Shown here: positions 21,425-34,285 of the stretch, piece after piece
How positions within the stretch are numbered: the stretch's first letter is position 1
Layout: each line of letters begins with the position of its first letter
Assembly: GCF_040954645.1 (NCBI RefSeq)
Contig: NC_092803.1
Span: 12,959,230-13,023,229, forward strand
Direction: 5' to 3'
Length of the DNA: 64,000 bases
Origin: Diabrotica undecimpunctata
Taxonomy: Eukaryota; Arthropoda; Insecta; Coleoptera; Chrysomelidae
Program-made: the position numbers and the translations under genes
Notes under the pieces: model-generated
The model's input: only the letters and a program-made list of their open reading frames with translations
The model's database searches: none
Told to the model about the DNA's origin: nothing

Positions 21425-22555
21425 TATCCAGTAAGTGAGACACAATTTGGTTTCAAGAGCGGACTGGGTACACGCGAAGCAGCTTTCTGCTTGAATACGG
21501 TTGTACAAAACTGCATGGATCAACGAAAGGATATAGTCATAACATTCATCGATTATGAAAAAGCGCTTGACACCGTAAAACATGACGCAATGATAAAAAT
21601 GCTACACAACGCATAACAAAAAGCACGAGTGTCACTGAACAAATCAAACAACACAGAAGAATTTGAAATTTTAATAGGGGTGTGACAGGGGTGTATTTTG
21701 TCTCCTATGCTCTTCAATCTCTATATGGGGAACATTTTTGCAGAGGCACTGGAAGGCTCTGAGTGTGGAATAAAGGTAAACGGATTCCCGATCAATAACA
21801 TTCGTTACATCGATGACACCGCGATAATAACAGACAACGAACATGATATGCAGTTGATATTAAATAAAATAAACACCGTAGGAAAAATATATGGCTTGAA
21901 GATAAATGCTGGAAAAACTAAATGCATGGCAATAAGAAAAAACGCACTTTTAAGAATACAACTGCAAGTAGATTATGCTTCAATCGATCAAGTGAAAACA
22001 TTTAAATACTTGGGAATGATAATGAATGACCAATGGGATCCTCAACAAGAACTAAAAGCCGTACCGAACAAGCAAGACAAGTTTTTATCAAATTTAAACC
22101 TCTACTATGTAACCGCAATCTTTCCTTCAATATCCGCTACAGGATGGTTAAATGCTATGTATGGTCCATATTGTTATATGGCATGGCAACATGGACGTTA
22201 AGAGTACCGTCTATTAATAAGTTGGAGGCATTCGAAATGTGGACGTTGCGAAGAATGTTCTGCATACCATGGACATATAGGGTGAAAAACGAGGAAATCT
22301 TAAGAAAGGCAAATACTGAGAGAGAACTACTTAATTTGATCAAGGTACGAAAAATTACTCTCAGAATATAGCCGATACCGAAAGATTAAAGGCAAGAAAG
22401 GAGTAAGTCGCAAACAAATGTCGTGGCTACGGAACATAAAGAACTGTACAGGCATAAATAACACTGGCGATCTTTTGCATGCCGCAAAAGACAGACGTCT
22501 GACCTTAAGATAATTCGCCAACGCATTATAGGTGCACGGCACTATAAGAAGAAGA
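21425..22555 (+). mobile_element. LINE RT, frameshifted, (AAG)n tail
   Basis: Plus-strand non-LTR RT in several frames: ETQFGFKSGLGTREA (RT-3 region, 21440), FIDYEKALDTVKHD (catalytic Asp block, 21550), GVxQGCILSPMLFNLYM (21680), RYIDDTAIITD (catalytic YxDD, 21805), KTFKYLGMIM (21990). After a shift come LLYGMATWTLR and RRMFCIPWTYR (22200). It ends in gcacggcactataagaagaagaag near 22555. It is the same LINE family as 24140-26430, 29310-31205, 54990-55675 and 62970-63910. The TSD could not be fixed. Confidence 0.8.
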
Positions 22556-23925
22556 AGATTTTTTTTGTTTCGTGGTTAATCTTCATATTACTTCATTTTC
22601 GTAATTTTCCGCTACTGATTTTTTGCTAAATATTAATTTGAACTTTATCTTCGTGCAGCATTAATTACAGTGCATCCTTCGACTTTCCTCGAAGATCATA
22701 CATTTTAGCGACTTATTACCCACCCAGTAAATTGCAGTCGCATTCATTTCCATTACCACTCCGCTCAATTATCTACATTAACTCGTTCAGAGATGGAGAT
22801 TGACTCCACAAACCGACCGCCAGCCATTTTATAAAAGCTTAAATTGTCCCTTGTAGATTTCTGAAATTACCGAATACCCGCAACTTGATATCAGATGAAA
22901 ATAAATCGTTCAGTTGGTTGGTGCCGTTATAAATCTGAGTTGTTTCCACTTTTTCCAATATATTTGATTTATATTCGCTATCGATCCCGCTTTATTTCCT
23001 GCAACTTTACTATTAATTTGGAATGTCTTAATTAGGGGATCGGTTCTTTGAACAAAGTAAGAAAACGCTCCAAAATGGATGGTTGAAAGTTGATTTAACA
23101 ATTGAAAAGACGTGAGCTAAAAGGGCTTTAAAAAGTTTTAAACTTATTTTTATGGGTATTAATAGTTTTGTTTATCTTTTTGGTTCATAGTTTTATGGGT
23201 TTTGTATTTGAAGTACTGCGTATATTTTTTCGCATTTTGACTAATAGTATGCTATTTTACTTAATTTCATGCCATATTCTGTTCGTCCATTTATTTATGA
23301 TAGTCATCGGTTTTTTTTTATTTAAAAAGTAATAAACTGTCTGTTAAAATTAGTCTTTTTCCTCTGCCTGCTGGTGTTTTCAAACCCGTTTGATAACCCT
23401 TCAATAAAGCTGTACCGGGATTTAATCAAGCATCGAATCTAAGTAACCCAATTCAGTTTAAAAATTTAAAATCCTTTTAATAACATTAAACTATTACTGC
23501 TAAATGCGATTGTTTGTTTATGACATTGAAAATATCGGTGTAACTGGATTACGCGCTGACCTAGTGAAATTTGAAATGTAATCAAAAGCTTATTAAATAA
23601 GGTGTACAAATTATATTAGTAAAACATGAATATATAAACAAACGCACGTACGTTAAGTAGCTGGAAAATAACGGGAGTGGATTATTGTTATTAAGAATTA
23701 AGAATGAAGATTAACAGTCGAAGCTAGCGTTGTCATCCGTCAACTGAGTACTCTCTCTATTAGTGTACTTAGAGAACTAATAAAGTATTATGAGTATCTA
23801 GTGAGTTCCAGTTATTGATCCACATACAGGGGGTAAACTACCCCTAGAGTTCCACTATATGGAACTCTTGATGGAAGCAATCTCCTAAGAATATACAACA
23901 TTATTATATGGCGATCATACATTAT
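22556..23925. other. Non-coding; island 22690-22860
   Basis: AT-rich DNA. 22690-22860 has higher complexity (cgactttcctcgaagatc, accgaccgccagcc) and no repeat signature. Near 23843-23880, ctatatggaactcttgatgg resembles the loop of the 34-kb hairpin, which suggests a fragment of that family. No gene. Confidence 0.4.
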
Positions 23926-24057
23926 TATAAAGGCTTGTCGACAGTTTCTAACTTTAAAATCCTGCCACAACTTTGAGATAGTATGAGTTTGATTTAGCCA
24001 TGTTTCATGTAAATAGTAAGTTTTTCTTGGATTTTTTTCATATAATATCGCCGCCAT
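23926..24057 (-). pseudogene. DDE transposase fragment (IS630/Tc1 superfamily)
   Basis: The minus strand reads YEKNPRKTYYLHETWLNQTH and TISKLWQDFKVRNCRQAF, the block around the first catalytic Asp of an insect DDE transposase. Here the Asp of YLDETW is His (YLHETW), so the residue needed for catalysis is lost. About 45 codons remain before similarity ends. Confidence 0.55.
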
Positions 24058-24139
24058 AAAATAGTATCTTCTCTTTTCATAAGAATACTGTTTCTGCTTC
24101 TTTTCTTAATACTTAATGTTGGTTAATTCATACAAGGCG

Positions 24140-26430
24140 GCTCAAATAAGACAACACATATGCGGAAACTAAATTTAAAATAAACGAGAATTTAAGGAAA
24201 ATCAAAGAAGATAATGCAGAAACTCTAACTACTGACCAAAAATGGAGAAAAATTCAACATGCCCTTGTGTCAGTTGGAAAATAATTCCTAAATCCACTTG
24301 GGGAAAAAACAAAACCTTGAAGGACAGTAAAAATTCTTGAACTCATGGAAGAACGAAGAAGACATAAAGCAAAAGACCCAACTAAATACAAAGAAATTCA
24401 GAAAAACATCAGAAAGAAAATTCGAGAGGCAAGAGAGAGGTGGCTCTTCGACAGAGCAAAGAAATAGAAGATCTGAATAAAAAGTATGATAGCTTTAATT
24501 TACACAAAACAATCAAAGAAATGACAGGTTCTAGAAAAACCACGAGAACGAATATCCTAAAAAATGGTAAGGAAGATATTACTGATATGAAGGAAAAATT
24601 TTGTCACTGGACTAATTACATCCAAAACCTATTTAATGATGAAAGAGAAGAACTATCATTAGAAACCACAGAGAATACTGGACCATCAATATTACGGGAA
24701 GAAGTCATCTATGCCAGCAAAAACACAAAAGAGGGCAAAGCTACCGGAACAGATGATGTGCCCATCGAATTATTAAAACTCATTGATGAAGATGTTATTG
24801 GTGTAATGGTTGAACTCTTTAATGTAATATATCAGACTGCCACAATCCCCAGACAATGGCTGCAATCGACCTTTGTGGCAATACCCAAAAAGTCAATTGG
24901 AATATCCTGTTGAGACCACAGAACAATAGCTTTAAAACATTTTTGATAATAGTAGGTACACAGCAAAATTGTTAAAACTCTTAAATATAAAATTTGTGAC
25001 ACACAATTTGGCTTTAGAAATGGGATGGACACAAGAGATGCTTTGTTCGGCTAGACGGTGCTGGCCCAGAGATGCATGGATATAAATCAGAACATATGTA
25101 CTTATATTTTGTAGATTTTAAAAAAACATTTCAGAGTCCGCTAGGGTTACGTGATGTCACCACTACTCTTGAATGTCTACAGTGAAGCAGTATGTAAAGA
25201 AGGGCTCTCAGATTCAGTAGAAGGGATATCTATCAATGGAGAAGTTTTGAATACCTTACGTTTTACAGAGGATACAGTTATAATGACGGATAACAACAAT
25301 GATTTACAGAACGTAATGAAACGACTTAGTGAATGATCATGACTTAATCAGCAAATGCAAACATCTAATTGATTGTTGAGGATACTGTAATTGAGAGTGT
25401 GGATACCTACACATATTTAGGAATATGGAGAACATCAAATGTAGACCAAACCAAAGAAATTAAGACACATATTGAAATAGCACGTGCATCATTCGTTAAA
25501 CTTAAAATTGTTTTTTTATTGTCGGGATATAAGTGTTACGATAAATTCTGACCCAAAACCGTAAACATATTTATTACTAATATTCTCATTCATTCACGTA
25601 TTTTCTAGGTAATACCTACCTCACACACGATGGGTCCCCCTCCGCTATAAAAACAACAATCGAACTTTCTGGAGACGAGCCGACGTAAAAATACCAGTTT
25701 TGAGACCATTCGTCGCTCTGTATAGTCGAGAAGGCCATCGACTTTTCTAGTCTAACGGTATTGGGTATATAACAGGACCTTTTTGGAGAAAACGGGCAGT
25801 CAGAAAAGAAGATCGTGACGTGTTTCAAATGTAACGTCCTTATAGATAAATTATGTAATTATTAGTCAAATAAATTGTTGTACAGTGATTTAATAAATTG
25901 ATATAAATTATCGTGTTTTAGTAAATTAAAATAAGAACAATAAATTAGAATTAATAAAAACATAACATTAGCGTTAGGACTACGCCTAAGAAGGCTTTGA
26001 TGTTTCGTATTCACTACTCTTGTTTATGGCTTCGAAGTATGGACATTAAAACAAGTGCATCAGAATAAGTGGGCCGCTTTTGAATTTTGGTGTTACAGAA
26101 GAATCCTACAAATATCATGGACTCAAAGAATGTCAACCGCAGAAGTTATTAAAAGAATAGGAAATGACGCTGAAATAATATTGCCAACCAAAAGAAGAAA
26201 ACTTGAGGACTTAGGCTATGTTATAAGAGGGCAAAGATACTCATGATTGCAGATTATTATGCATGCACGGCAAAATAGCGAATCGAGTAAATCGAAATGT
26301 GGGAAGAGGAAGAATATCGTGGCTTAAGAACTTGAGGGAATAATTTGAATGCAGTAGTGCAAAACTATCTAGAGCGGCAGTCAACAGGGTGCTTATACCT
26401 ATGATAATTTCCAACCTTCGATGGAAGATT
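24140..26430 (+). mobile_element. LINE (EN-RT linker to C-terminus), broken and split
   Basis: Plus-strand non-LTR remnant in many frames. The linker (AREVKKIREARERW-like basic region, near 24420) precedes EEVIYASKNTKEGKATGTDDVPIELLKLI (24700), the RT entry. FGFRNGMDTRDAL-like and MSPLLLNVYSEAV pieces follow (25010-25190). LRFTEDTVIMTD (25260) replaces the YxDD box, so a catalytic Asp is changed to Glu. YTYLGIW is at 25410. Sequence 25534-25967 is foreign. The LINE resumes with RLRRL, LVYGFEVWTLK, WCYRRILQISWTQR (26090) and RAAVNRV, ending near 26430. Inactive. Confidence 0.75.
25534..25967. mobile_element. Insertion inside LINE, candidate solo LTR
   Basis: A 434-bp block splits LINE codons (LLSGYK on the left, RLRRL and VYGFEVWT on the right). 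It begins TGTTACGATA and ends AACATAACA, so it has TG...CA ends, and it contains a CTATAAAA promoter-like motif at about 25645. A solo LTR is the best guess. The flanking five bases (ataag and ttagc) do not match, so no target duplication supports it. Confidence 0.4.
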
Positions 26431-29309
26431 CTTATTTCCTACCAAATAGGTCTTACTCCATTTTTAAACCATTCGTGTATGACTCTTGTCATTATCTTTC
26501 TTTTGGCTCCTTTTGCACTGAAGTCTGATCATTATCTTTTTTTGTTTAACTGTGGTTATCTGGAAACTTACTTCTTCGGTAACATTCTCTTTTTCTTCAA
26601 GCTGACGGTCAAAGCTTTTCTTAACCTCTCTATTTAATTTTTACTAACAGCTTTGTAGTTGCTCCTTTAAATAAGCGACTTCAGATTCCAGAGTAGCTTT
26701 TTCCTTTTTGTAGTCAGTTGCGGGTGATTGATTTCTTGGAGACCAATATCTACTGATATTTATAATAAAACTATGTGACGGGCATCTGGGTCGATCTTGG
26801 CAACGTTTTGTTGTTATTTGTAGTAAAATATTTAGTATATAAAATTTATTATCCTATATACCATCTGTTTGTTATGACATTAGACTTTTAATAATCACAA
26901 TACTGTCAATTATTAAAAACTACACTATACCTGCTTAATACACATTTTAATTGTATAATTGTTTAAAAATAACGCAAATTGTTTTTGTATATGTGTAATA
27001 TTATACATAAACTTCTAACTATTGTTAGGAGAGTATGCCGGACTGCAAAGCAACAACCATCCAAATACTGTACGGGTCTCGTACTATAGATTGTTTCTAT
27101 GAGGGTTTTGTAAAAAACCTTGTATATTTACACGTTCCCGCCGACAAAAACCACGAGCAAAGAGCCGGAGACGTTATCGAAAAGAAAGTCGATTTGGTAT
27201 TCATGCTGTCGATATTTGTATAACGTGCGGGGCTGTTGTGCCAGCCCGTTTTTGAACATTTGTACCAATTGACATGTCCTATATCACGCAAATCTCGCAG
27301 GAATTGTCAACGTGTTGTTATTTATGGCACCTCTGCGGATATCGCACGTATACACGCTTTCATCATACACCAACTGCGTGCGCTTTTTCCTTTTTCTGAT
27401 ATGCTTCATATGGTCCGGTCAACCGATCATAAATCGAAATAAAAATAGTTTCACACTAAGATTACTTCATTTGGGTTATTATTATAATAATCACAAAAAT
27501 TTTTATAAAAAGCATCTGACGTTTTGGATTTTTAAACTTTTTTAATGGGATACCAGAACTGTTTATTTAATGTACGTGTAAATAATATAAAATAATATAA
27601 ATAATCATACCAAATAACATATTACTATCGACAAATAAAAAATAATCATTATCCAAAGTTATTCATTCACAAAACAGGAGACATTCAAAGCGGACTCGAC
27701 CAAATTCAGTGAAAATCAACCAAATTGAGGCAGAATTGCTAAGTATGCACCTCGAGCTGCCAGTGGACGCGCTGTAAATACTTCTCAATAAAATATTGTT
27801 TAATTAAAAATTATCAGATTGTAACCATCAAACGACCTATCAGAAACGGTGTGTGCCAATATAACTATGTCTGATTGGGAGCCAATGTGTAACAATAAAA
27901 CTAACAACTTCCTTTTGGGAGCCAATTGTTAGGCCTCGTATTATCTTAAAAGTCTGAAAACAATCTGAAAAATGAGTTTGGCTAGGACAAATAAGCCAAG
28001 ATATTACCCAATCATATTTATTGTACAAAAATAATATATTGAAATTTTATTGTTAAATTGAAAACAAAGCAAATCTTGTCTATTGCTTTACAAAAATTTA
28101 AAATTTATATTTATTATGGCTTTATGTGGTTGACAGAATAACTTGCCGATGGCTTCTGATGTGGGCTGGATGGATTGTAGCTGATTGAGTAGCTTTCAAG
28201 TTGGTGGAGATGCAGGGATGCCAGTTGTATTTTTAAGCAGCTGTTTGAGTAACTGCGACATTTGACATCCCTATGGTGCACCACAAGGATTTAGGAAGTT
28301 GCTGCCCAACAAAGGGACACAAGAAAAATTTATTTTAGGCCAAAAACTGAAATATTAAAGCTTAAGTTAGCGACTGCATACGTTTTATATTTCGTTGCCA
28401 TAGAAAAACAATTTTTTGATAGAACATATTTGATTGGAAGACTAATTATATGAATATAATTATTATTAAATGAATTAGTTAAATTATATTAAGATTCTAA
28501 CTACATAATATGGATTTGAAATGATACACCTGATTTGGACGTGTGTCAAATATGAAATTATAAAAAGACAGATATGTAACAAAATTGTTCAACTAGAAAT
28601 ATGAAATGTACCCACATCAAGAAAATCTACTAAATAACAATAACTTATTAAATAGATAAAAGATGTAATAAAAAATATATTGCCACCACCATCAATTAGA
28701 AGGTTTAGTAGTGTAGTCTGACATGACAAGAGTTACCAGGTAACAAATATACTTTGTCGACCAGAGTGGAGCATTTTATACTGTTCTACGGCATAGAACA
28801 AAATGGGGTCTAAATAAAAGAAACTAGAATATTTAGTGAAAATTAAAATTGGAATTTAGATTATGACAGAATATTTAGTAAATTAAAAGTTGATCGAAGA
28901 GTTGAGCGCCAACTATTTTTAAACCAAAAATAGTAAAATAAAAGAGAAATTTAATAGATGAAGAAAATCGAAAAAAAAATTAAATAAAATAATTAAGAAA
29001 AATAACAAACATGTGACGTTTGTAACGTTACAAGATGAATAGCTAAAAGGAATTATATATAAACTATAAGAAAAGTGAATTTTTTATAACTGTAAAAAAA
29101 CTGAAAACCTATATAAGATCATAATAATATTTAGATAATGAAAACTATAATAGTCAAAAAACTGAGAGAAAATCAGAGCATACAGACAGAAAAACGGCAA
29201 ACGTTCCTAACTGTCCAAACTTTTTGCAAATTATATCTTGTTTGTGTAAAAGTTAACAAAACATAAGATATTCCGCTAGATATTTGTAAACTATAAATTT
29301 CTTTTAGGT
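26431..29309. other. No gene recognised; open patch 27035-27442
   Basis: Mostly AT-rich. Two consecutive plus-strand open segments (27035-27223 and 27236-27442) have better composition than their surroundings, with wording such as PADKNHEQRAGDVIEKKVD and RRNCQRVVIYGTSADIAR. I cannot assign them to a family. They could be a decayed transposon or chance. 28130-28330 is also richer in GC without coding. Nothing else found. Confidence 0.4.
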
Positions 29310-31205
29310 ACAAGTACATACCTACCGTAAACATAGAAAACCATGGATGACAAACGAAATATTACAAATTATGAAGAGGAGACGGATGGTAAAAAACAAA
29401 AACCTAACAAGATACAAAGAACAGGGAAATTGAGAAAAAATAAATGTAGCTAAGGAAGAGTGGATGAAAGAAAAATGTAAAGAGGTAGAAGATCTGCATA
29501 TGAAGCATAAAGATAGAGAACTACACAGAAAGGTTAAAGAAGTAGCTGGAATATGGAAACCCAAACACTTATCGATTGTAACAAACGAGAAAAACCAAAT
29601 GGAATTGGACTCTGAAAGACAGAAAGAAATATGGGAGCAATATCTTAAAGATTTATTTGGTGATCAGAGAACAGAAGAGCCCCCACAAATAGATACAGAT
29701 GAAAAATTAAACATTCTCACCGAAGAAGTTTTGCAGGCAATAAAAGAGGCAAAGAACAACAAGGCACCGGGCGAAGACCTAATAACAGCCGAACATTTTA
29801 AACACCTAAGTGATAATGCTGTCAGGAAATTAACATCCCTCTACAATATTATATATGAACTTGGCTAACATCCACATATATAGCTCTTCCTAAAAACAAA
29901 AAGCAAGGAAATGTGAGAACCATCGAACTGTATCCCTAATGAGTCAGGCCGCTAAGATTTTTATGCGAATAATTTATAACCGAATTCAAAATAAGTGTGA
30001 AGAATACCTGAGTCGTTCTCAATATGGCTTTAGAAAGGGTACAGGCACTAGAGAAGCAATTATGGGATTGTCACTAATGGCAGAAAGGTATCTTGAGGTT
30101 CAAAAACGGCTGTATGTGTGCCTTGTCGATTATAGAAAGGCCTTTGACCGCATCAAACACGGAAAATTGATCGAGGTGCTAAAAGAAGTAGGGTTGGACG
30201 GACACGACAAAGCTATCATAAGTAATATATACTGGAACCACACAGGATGCGGTCGAACACAGAACGGAAACACCAAGCACATCAACATAAAACGAGGAGT
30301 GCGGCAAGGGTGCATTTTATCCTCCCTAGTATTTAATGTATATGCCGAACATATAATTAGAGCTTCTCTTAAAGATTGCCCTGAAGGTGCTAGAGCCAAT
30401 GGAATCATCATTAACAATATAAGATATGCCGATGAGACCGTAATATTAGCAGAAACAGAAGACTAACTAAAAATATTGATGAACATATTATCAAAAGAAA
30501 ATCACAGGCTAGGCTTGGACATTAACTTTTCCAAAACCAAAATTCTGGTATTCCATAAAACCCCCATGAACAAGTTACACCTAACATACAAATAAATGGT
30601 ATCACCCTTCAGAGTTCCCAAAGCTTCATATACCTGGGCAGTGAACTAAATAGTCAACTAGACCACTCAAAAGAAATTAGAAGACGCATTGAAATAGCAA
30701 GATCTGGTTTCATGAATATGCGTAAAATTCTCTGTAACCCTAAGCTATCAGTCTCACTAAGATTGAGAACACCAGTGTTATGTATGGTCTCTATTACTAT
30801 ATGGCTGTGAGACCTGGACATTAAAACAGTATGACGTCAACAAATTAAATTTATTTGAAATGTGGATGTACCGCCGAATGCTAAGAACCAGCAGAACTAC
30901 GAATGAAGAAGTACTGAGAGCAATGAACACACGCCCTCATCTGGTCAATACTATCAAAATTAAAAAGACGTCATATCTAGGACACATAATGCGCCATAGG
31001 AAATTTGAGCAGCTCCCGGTAATATTAGAAGGCAAGATTGAAGGTAAAAGGTGCATAGGACGAAAGAAAAAATCTTGGCTACGAAACATCAGAGATTGGA
31101 CCCACACAAAAGGAAATGAATTAATTCATCAAGCCCAGAATAGAGAGAAATTTGTCATATTGATCGCCAACCTCAACAGAGAAGGCACTTAGGAGGACAT
31201 ACCTA
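29310..31205 (+). mobile_element. LINE (linker, RT, C-terminus), several breaks
   Basis: Plus-strand non-LTR element. The linker is at 29340-29700 (KPWMTNEILQIMKRR, then EEWMKEKCKEVEDLH). The RT entry EEVLQAIKEAKNNKAPGEDLI is near 29725. RT proper runs from 29939: SQYGFRKGTGTREAIMG, CLVDYRKAFDRIKH (first catalytic Asp), GVRQGCILSSLVFNVYAEH, then IRYADETVILAE at 30420, where YADD has become YADE. The C-terminal part at 30860-31192 has MWMYRRMLRTSR, YLGHIMRHRKFEQLP, GKIEGKRCIGRKKKSWLRNIR and a stop after NREGT. Two or three frame changes and the palm substitution mean it is inactive. Confidence 0.85.
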
Positions 31206-31991
31206 TCAAAAAATTACATATTGTTTTCTTTTTTTTATTAACCGACTATATTTTTGAGTTGTTAACATAACAGTTTTTGCGTCAACTGGCATATATTCTA
31301 TCAATTTTACTAAAATAACTACGTGATTATTTTAACATTAAACAAACTTGTAATGATAATTCTGTTTTTCATCCATGGACTGGACTAAAACGCATACGTT
31401 TCTCTTCCTCTTTGTTACTCTTCCAGCGGAATTGCCGAAAAATGTTTTGAGGATCTTTGATATAAGTTAGTATTAGCTGGAATTGCATTATTTATGTGGG
31501 GCGGAAACAAAAAGAGATACAAAAAATAGTTTTTATGAGTTTCTGTTGGCAGCTCTACTACACTTTTAACATTAATAATGAGGATTTGGAAAGAGAAGAT
31601 CTGGGCCAGAAATTATATCTAGTGGGAGAATGTCAACGTTATAAATGGTATATATTACGAGAGGGCTTTAATAGGTTTATTAATTGATGTTTAGATTTTG
31701 AAATAGCGTGATTTATTAATCATAGAACTAGTTTCAAGAGTAACTGGAAACTAACCAAGAAGTTATCCTGTTACTAATTTGTCAAGATATTTATTATTAC
31801 TGCTAAATGTCTTGACTTTCATTAAAAACACTCAAAAAGAGTTAATCAATTCAATGACAACTGTTAAGAATAACAGTTAAACCTAGTTATTTACAGTATT
31901 TTGCGAATAAATGTAATCATTGTGACAATTTTCAATATTCAAAGTTCGCAACAGTGTCCAAACATTTACAACTGACCAAACATTGAAAACA
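31206..31991. other. No gene recognised
   Basis: AT-rich spacer between two LINEs. One 63-codon open frame (31496-31687) has no motif. Confidence 0.5.
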
Positions 31992-32006
31992 TAACCTTAC
32001 TTTTCT

Positions 32007-32902
32007 ACTACTACTACTACTACTACTACTAAGGATTTCCACAGTTTTCACTGTCTTCCTTCACTCAACCGTTTTCTCCAATTTTCCCTGTCATTCCAGT
32101 CTCCATCTCGCAGGGTTCTTTTCTCCATAGCCTCGTCGATTTCATCTCTGAATGACCTTCGGGGTCTTCCTCTCTTTCTTCTTCCAATCGGGCTCCATTC
32201 TGTAATTTTGTTTATCCAGCGTCCTCTGTGCGCTCTTCTGACGTGGCCGTACCAGGATAGTCTCTTCTCCTCTATATAGTCGATTATGTCTGATTGCACT
32301 CCCATTCTCCGCTTAATCTCTGCGTTTTCAATTCTGTCTCTTTTTGTAAGTCTACAGCTTCTCCTCAGGAACTCCATTTCTACTGCTCTTATTCTACCTC
32401 TATTTCTCTTGTTTATTGTCCAGTTTTCGAACCCATATGTCAGGATACTTCTTGTCAGGGTGTTATATATTCTCTTTTTTGTCTTTATCGTAATGTTCTT
32501 ATCCCACAATACTGAGTTTAGTTGTCTTATACAGTTTCTTGTTTGTCTCAGTCTGTTGTTTATATCTTCTTCTGTTGTTCCCTGGTTCGATATTATGGTT
32601 CCTAAATACTTGAATTTATCTGTTCCATTTATTTGTCTTCCCTCGTCTATCTCTAGGTTTCTCATATCCTTGTTTTCTGTTGTTAGGTATTCGGTTTTCT
32701 CTAAGTTTATTTCCATTCCGTTGTTTTTATATTCTTCTTCTAGTTTTCTGAGCATAAAGCTGAGATCTTCTTCATCTTGTGCGATGACTACTTGATCGTC
32801 GGCAAAACTTAAGGTGTGTAGGTATTCGTCTCTTACTGGTAAACCCATTCCTTCGCACTTTCTCCTCCATGGTTTGAGTGTCTAAAAGTGTCTAACCTAA
32901 CC
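32007..32902 (-). mobile_element. 5'-truncated LINE, 15-bp TSD, (TAG)n tail
   Basis: Perfect 15-bp target duplication taaccttacttttct (31992-32006 and 32903-32917). The 3' tail is (TAG)n on the minus strand (plus strand ctactacta, 32007-32030). A single open frame of 266 codons (32048-32848) encodes the RT end: LSFADDQVVIAQDEED (FADD catalytic box near the N-terminus), KFKYLGTIIS, RSILTYGFENWTI, LSWYGHVRRA and RRKRGRPRRSF. It ends RLSEGRQ. No stop in this part, so it is a rather fresh but truncated copy. 49331-50072 is another copy of this family. Confidence 0.95.
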
Positions 32903-32950
32903 TAACCTTACTTTTCTCTGCCTTTTATTTGAGGGCGTTTTAGGACGCTT

Positions 32951-32977
32951 AAATATGCCTTGCTACCTTATGTTATT
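32951..32977. repeat. 27-bp direct repeat, left copy
   Basis: aaatatgccttgctacctta plus tgttatt occurs here and again at 35076-35102. The pair encloses the Tc1 remnant and the hairpin element. Confidence 0.9.
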
Positions 32978-33039
32978 TCCCATCAAGTTTGTGTTGGTTT
33001 GTACTATTTTGTATTGTTTTCGGCAATTAGTGAGTTTGT

Positions 33040-34079
33040 TTCGTTTAATTCCATCATAGATATTACGCCAGGAAAGCGTGAAAAGATTATCATGTTCAGT
33101 GAACACACTTCTATGTCACATGGAGAAATGGCAAGAACGTGTCGAGTGAGTCAGGGGTTAGTAAGCAAGATTTTGAAACGTAACCGAGAAACGGGATCAA
33201 AGGATGTAAAAAGGTTGGGAAAATGCGGAAGAAAGAGAAAAACAACAGCAGCAGATGAAAGATTTTTACTTCGAAAAAGCAAATTGGGCACAGGAAAAAC
33301 AATCCAAGAGCTCCAAAAAGATCTAGCAGCATCAGGTGTAGTGATTCATGACTCAACTGTTCAAAAAAGACTTTTGGAGAAAAATTGTGGGCCAAAAAAT
33401 ACTCTAATTGGACTGTAGATGATTGGAGAAAAGTCCTATTTACAGATGAAACTCACTTTATAGTTCAGGGATAGCGGTCAAAATTCGTCAGGAAGTCTGA
33501 CAATGAAAGCCTTACACCATATCATATTGATGAAACCATAAAATGTCCAGTCAAAAAAATGTTTTGGGGATGTTTTTTATACATGGGGGTTGGATCTTTG
33601 GTACCAATCGAAGGCATGATGAATAGTCAAAAATACAAATCCATGTTGGAACAGCGTTGGGACATAGAATTCCAAAAATGTTGGCCCCAAGGAGGAGCGA
33701 TTCTTCAACAGAACTCTGCTCCCTGCCACAAATCAAAGCAAATGATATAATTGTTTAAAAATAAGAAGATTAATGTATTAGATTAGACCGATAATTCGCA
33801 AGACCTAAACCCCATTGAAAATTTGATAGAAAAAATGATAGAATTCAGTTTTGTTTTCGAGATGAAAGGATATCTGGGAGCTGTCAGAAGCTCGTAGAAT
33901 CTATACCAAAACGGGTAAAAGCAGTAATTGCAGCGAAAGGGAAACATATGTCCTACGAAACGATGGTAAATTTACGTTTATAGTTTTGTCATAATTTTAT
34001 AATTTTGTCATATATTTCTTTAAATAAACTGTTTGTTCATTAAAACAGCCTATGATTCCATTCATTCGCACAGTACTGT
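33040..34079 (+). pseudogene. Tc1-like transposase remnant with right TIR
   Basis: Encodes a Tc1-family transposase, the DDE enzyme of cut-and-paste elements. The N-terminal HTH is at 33060-33200 (KREKIIMFSEH, HGEMARTCRVSQGLVSKIL). A basic GRKRKTTAADERFLL linker and a second HTH follow. After a frame change VLFTDETHF (near 33440) supplies the first Asp. The usual DNAPCH box reads QQNSAPCHKS (33700), losing the second Asp. SQDLNPIENLIEKM (33805) keeps the third acidic residue. Right terminus acagtactgtgcgaatgaat (minus strand, at about 34060-34079) is a typical Tc1 inverted repeat. The matching left end is missing. Stops and shifts make it dead. Confidence 0.8.
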
Positions 34080-34285
34080 AGTAAAAGCCCACTAGGAGTT
34101 TTTATACATTTTGTGGGATGTCATCCTAGGTTTCTGCATTCAGATAGCGAAGATCAACTTGATTGTTAATTTGGTAGTTGGGATAAAAGATCCGTTTATT
34201 TGCTTACCATATTCCTTACATATTAGACTGATGATAACATTTTTGGAAGCAAGAAGGCCAGAAAATCACAGACACGATATTTTTT

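Noticed and set aside
25968..25972. Target duplication for the 434-bp block in the LINE
   Set aside because: ataag and ttagc do not match, so no duplication is claimed.
32286..32795. 169-codon plus frame
   Set aside because: Shadow of the LINE RT on the opposite strand.
32891..32910. Short (CCTAA)n run, like insect telomere repeat TTAGG
   Set aside because: Only about three units, and part of it is the LINE target duplication. It is not a telomere or an interstitial array.
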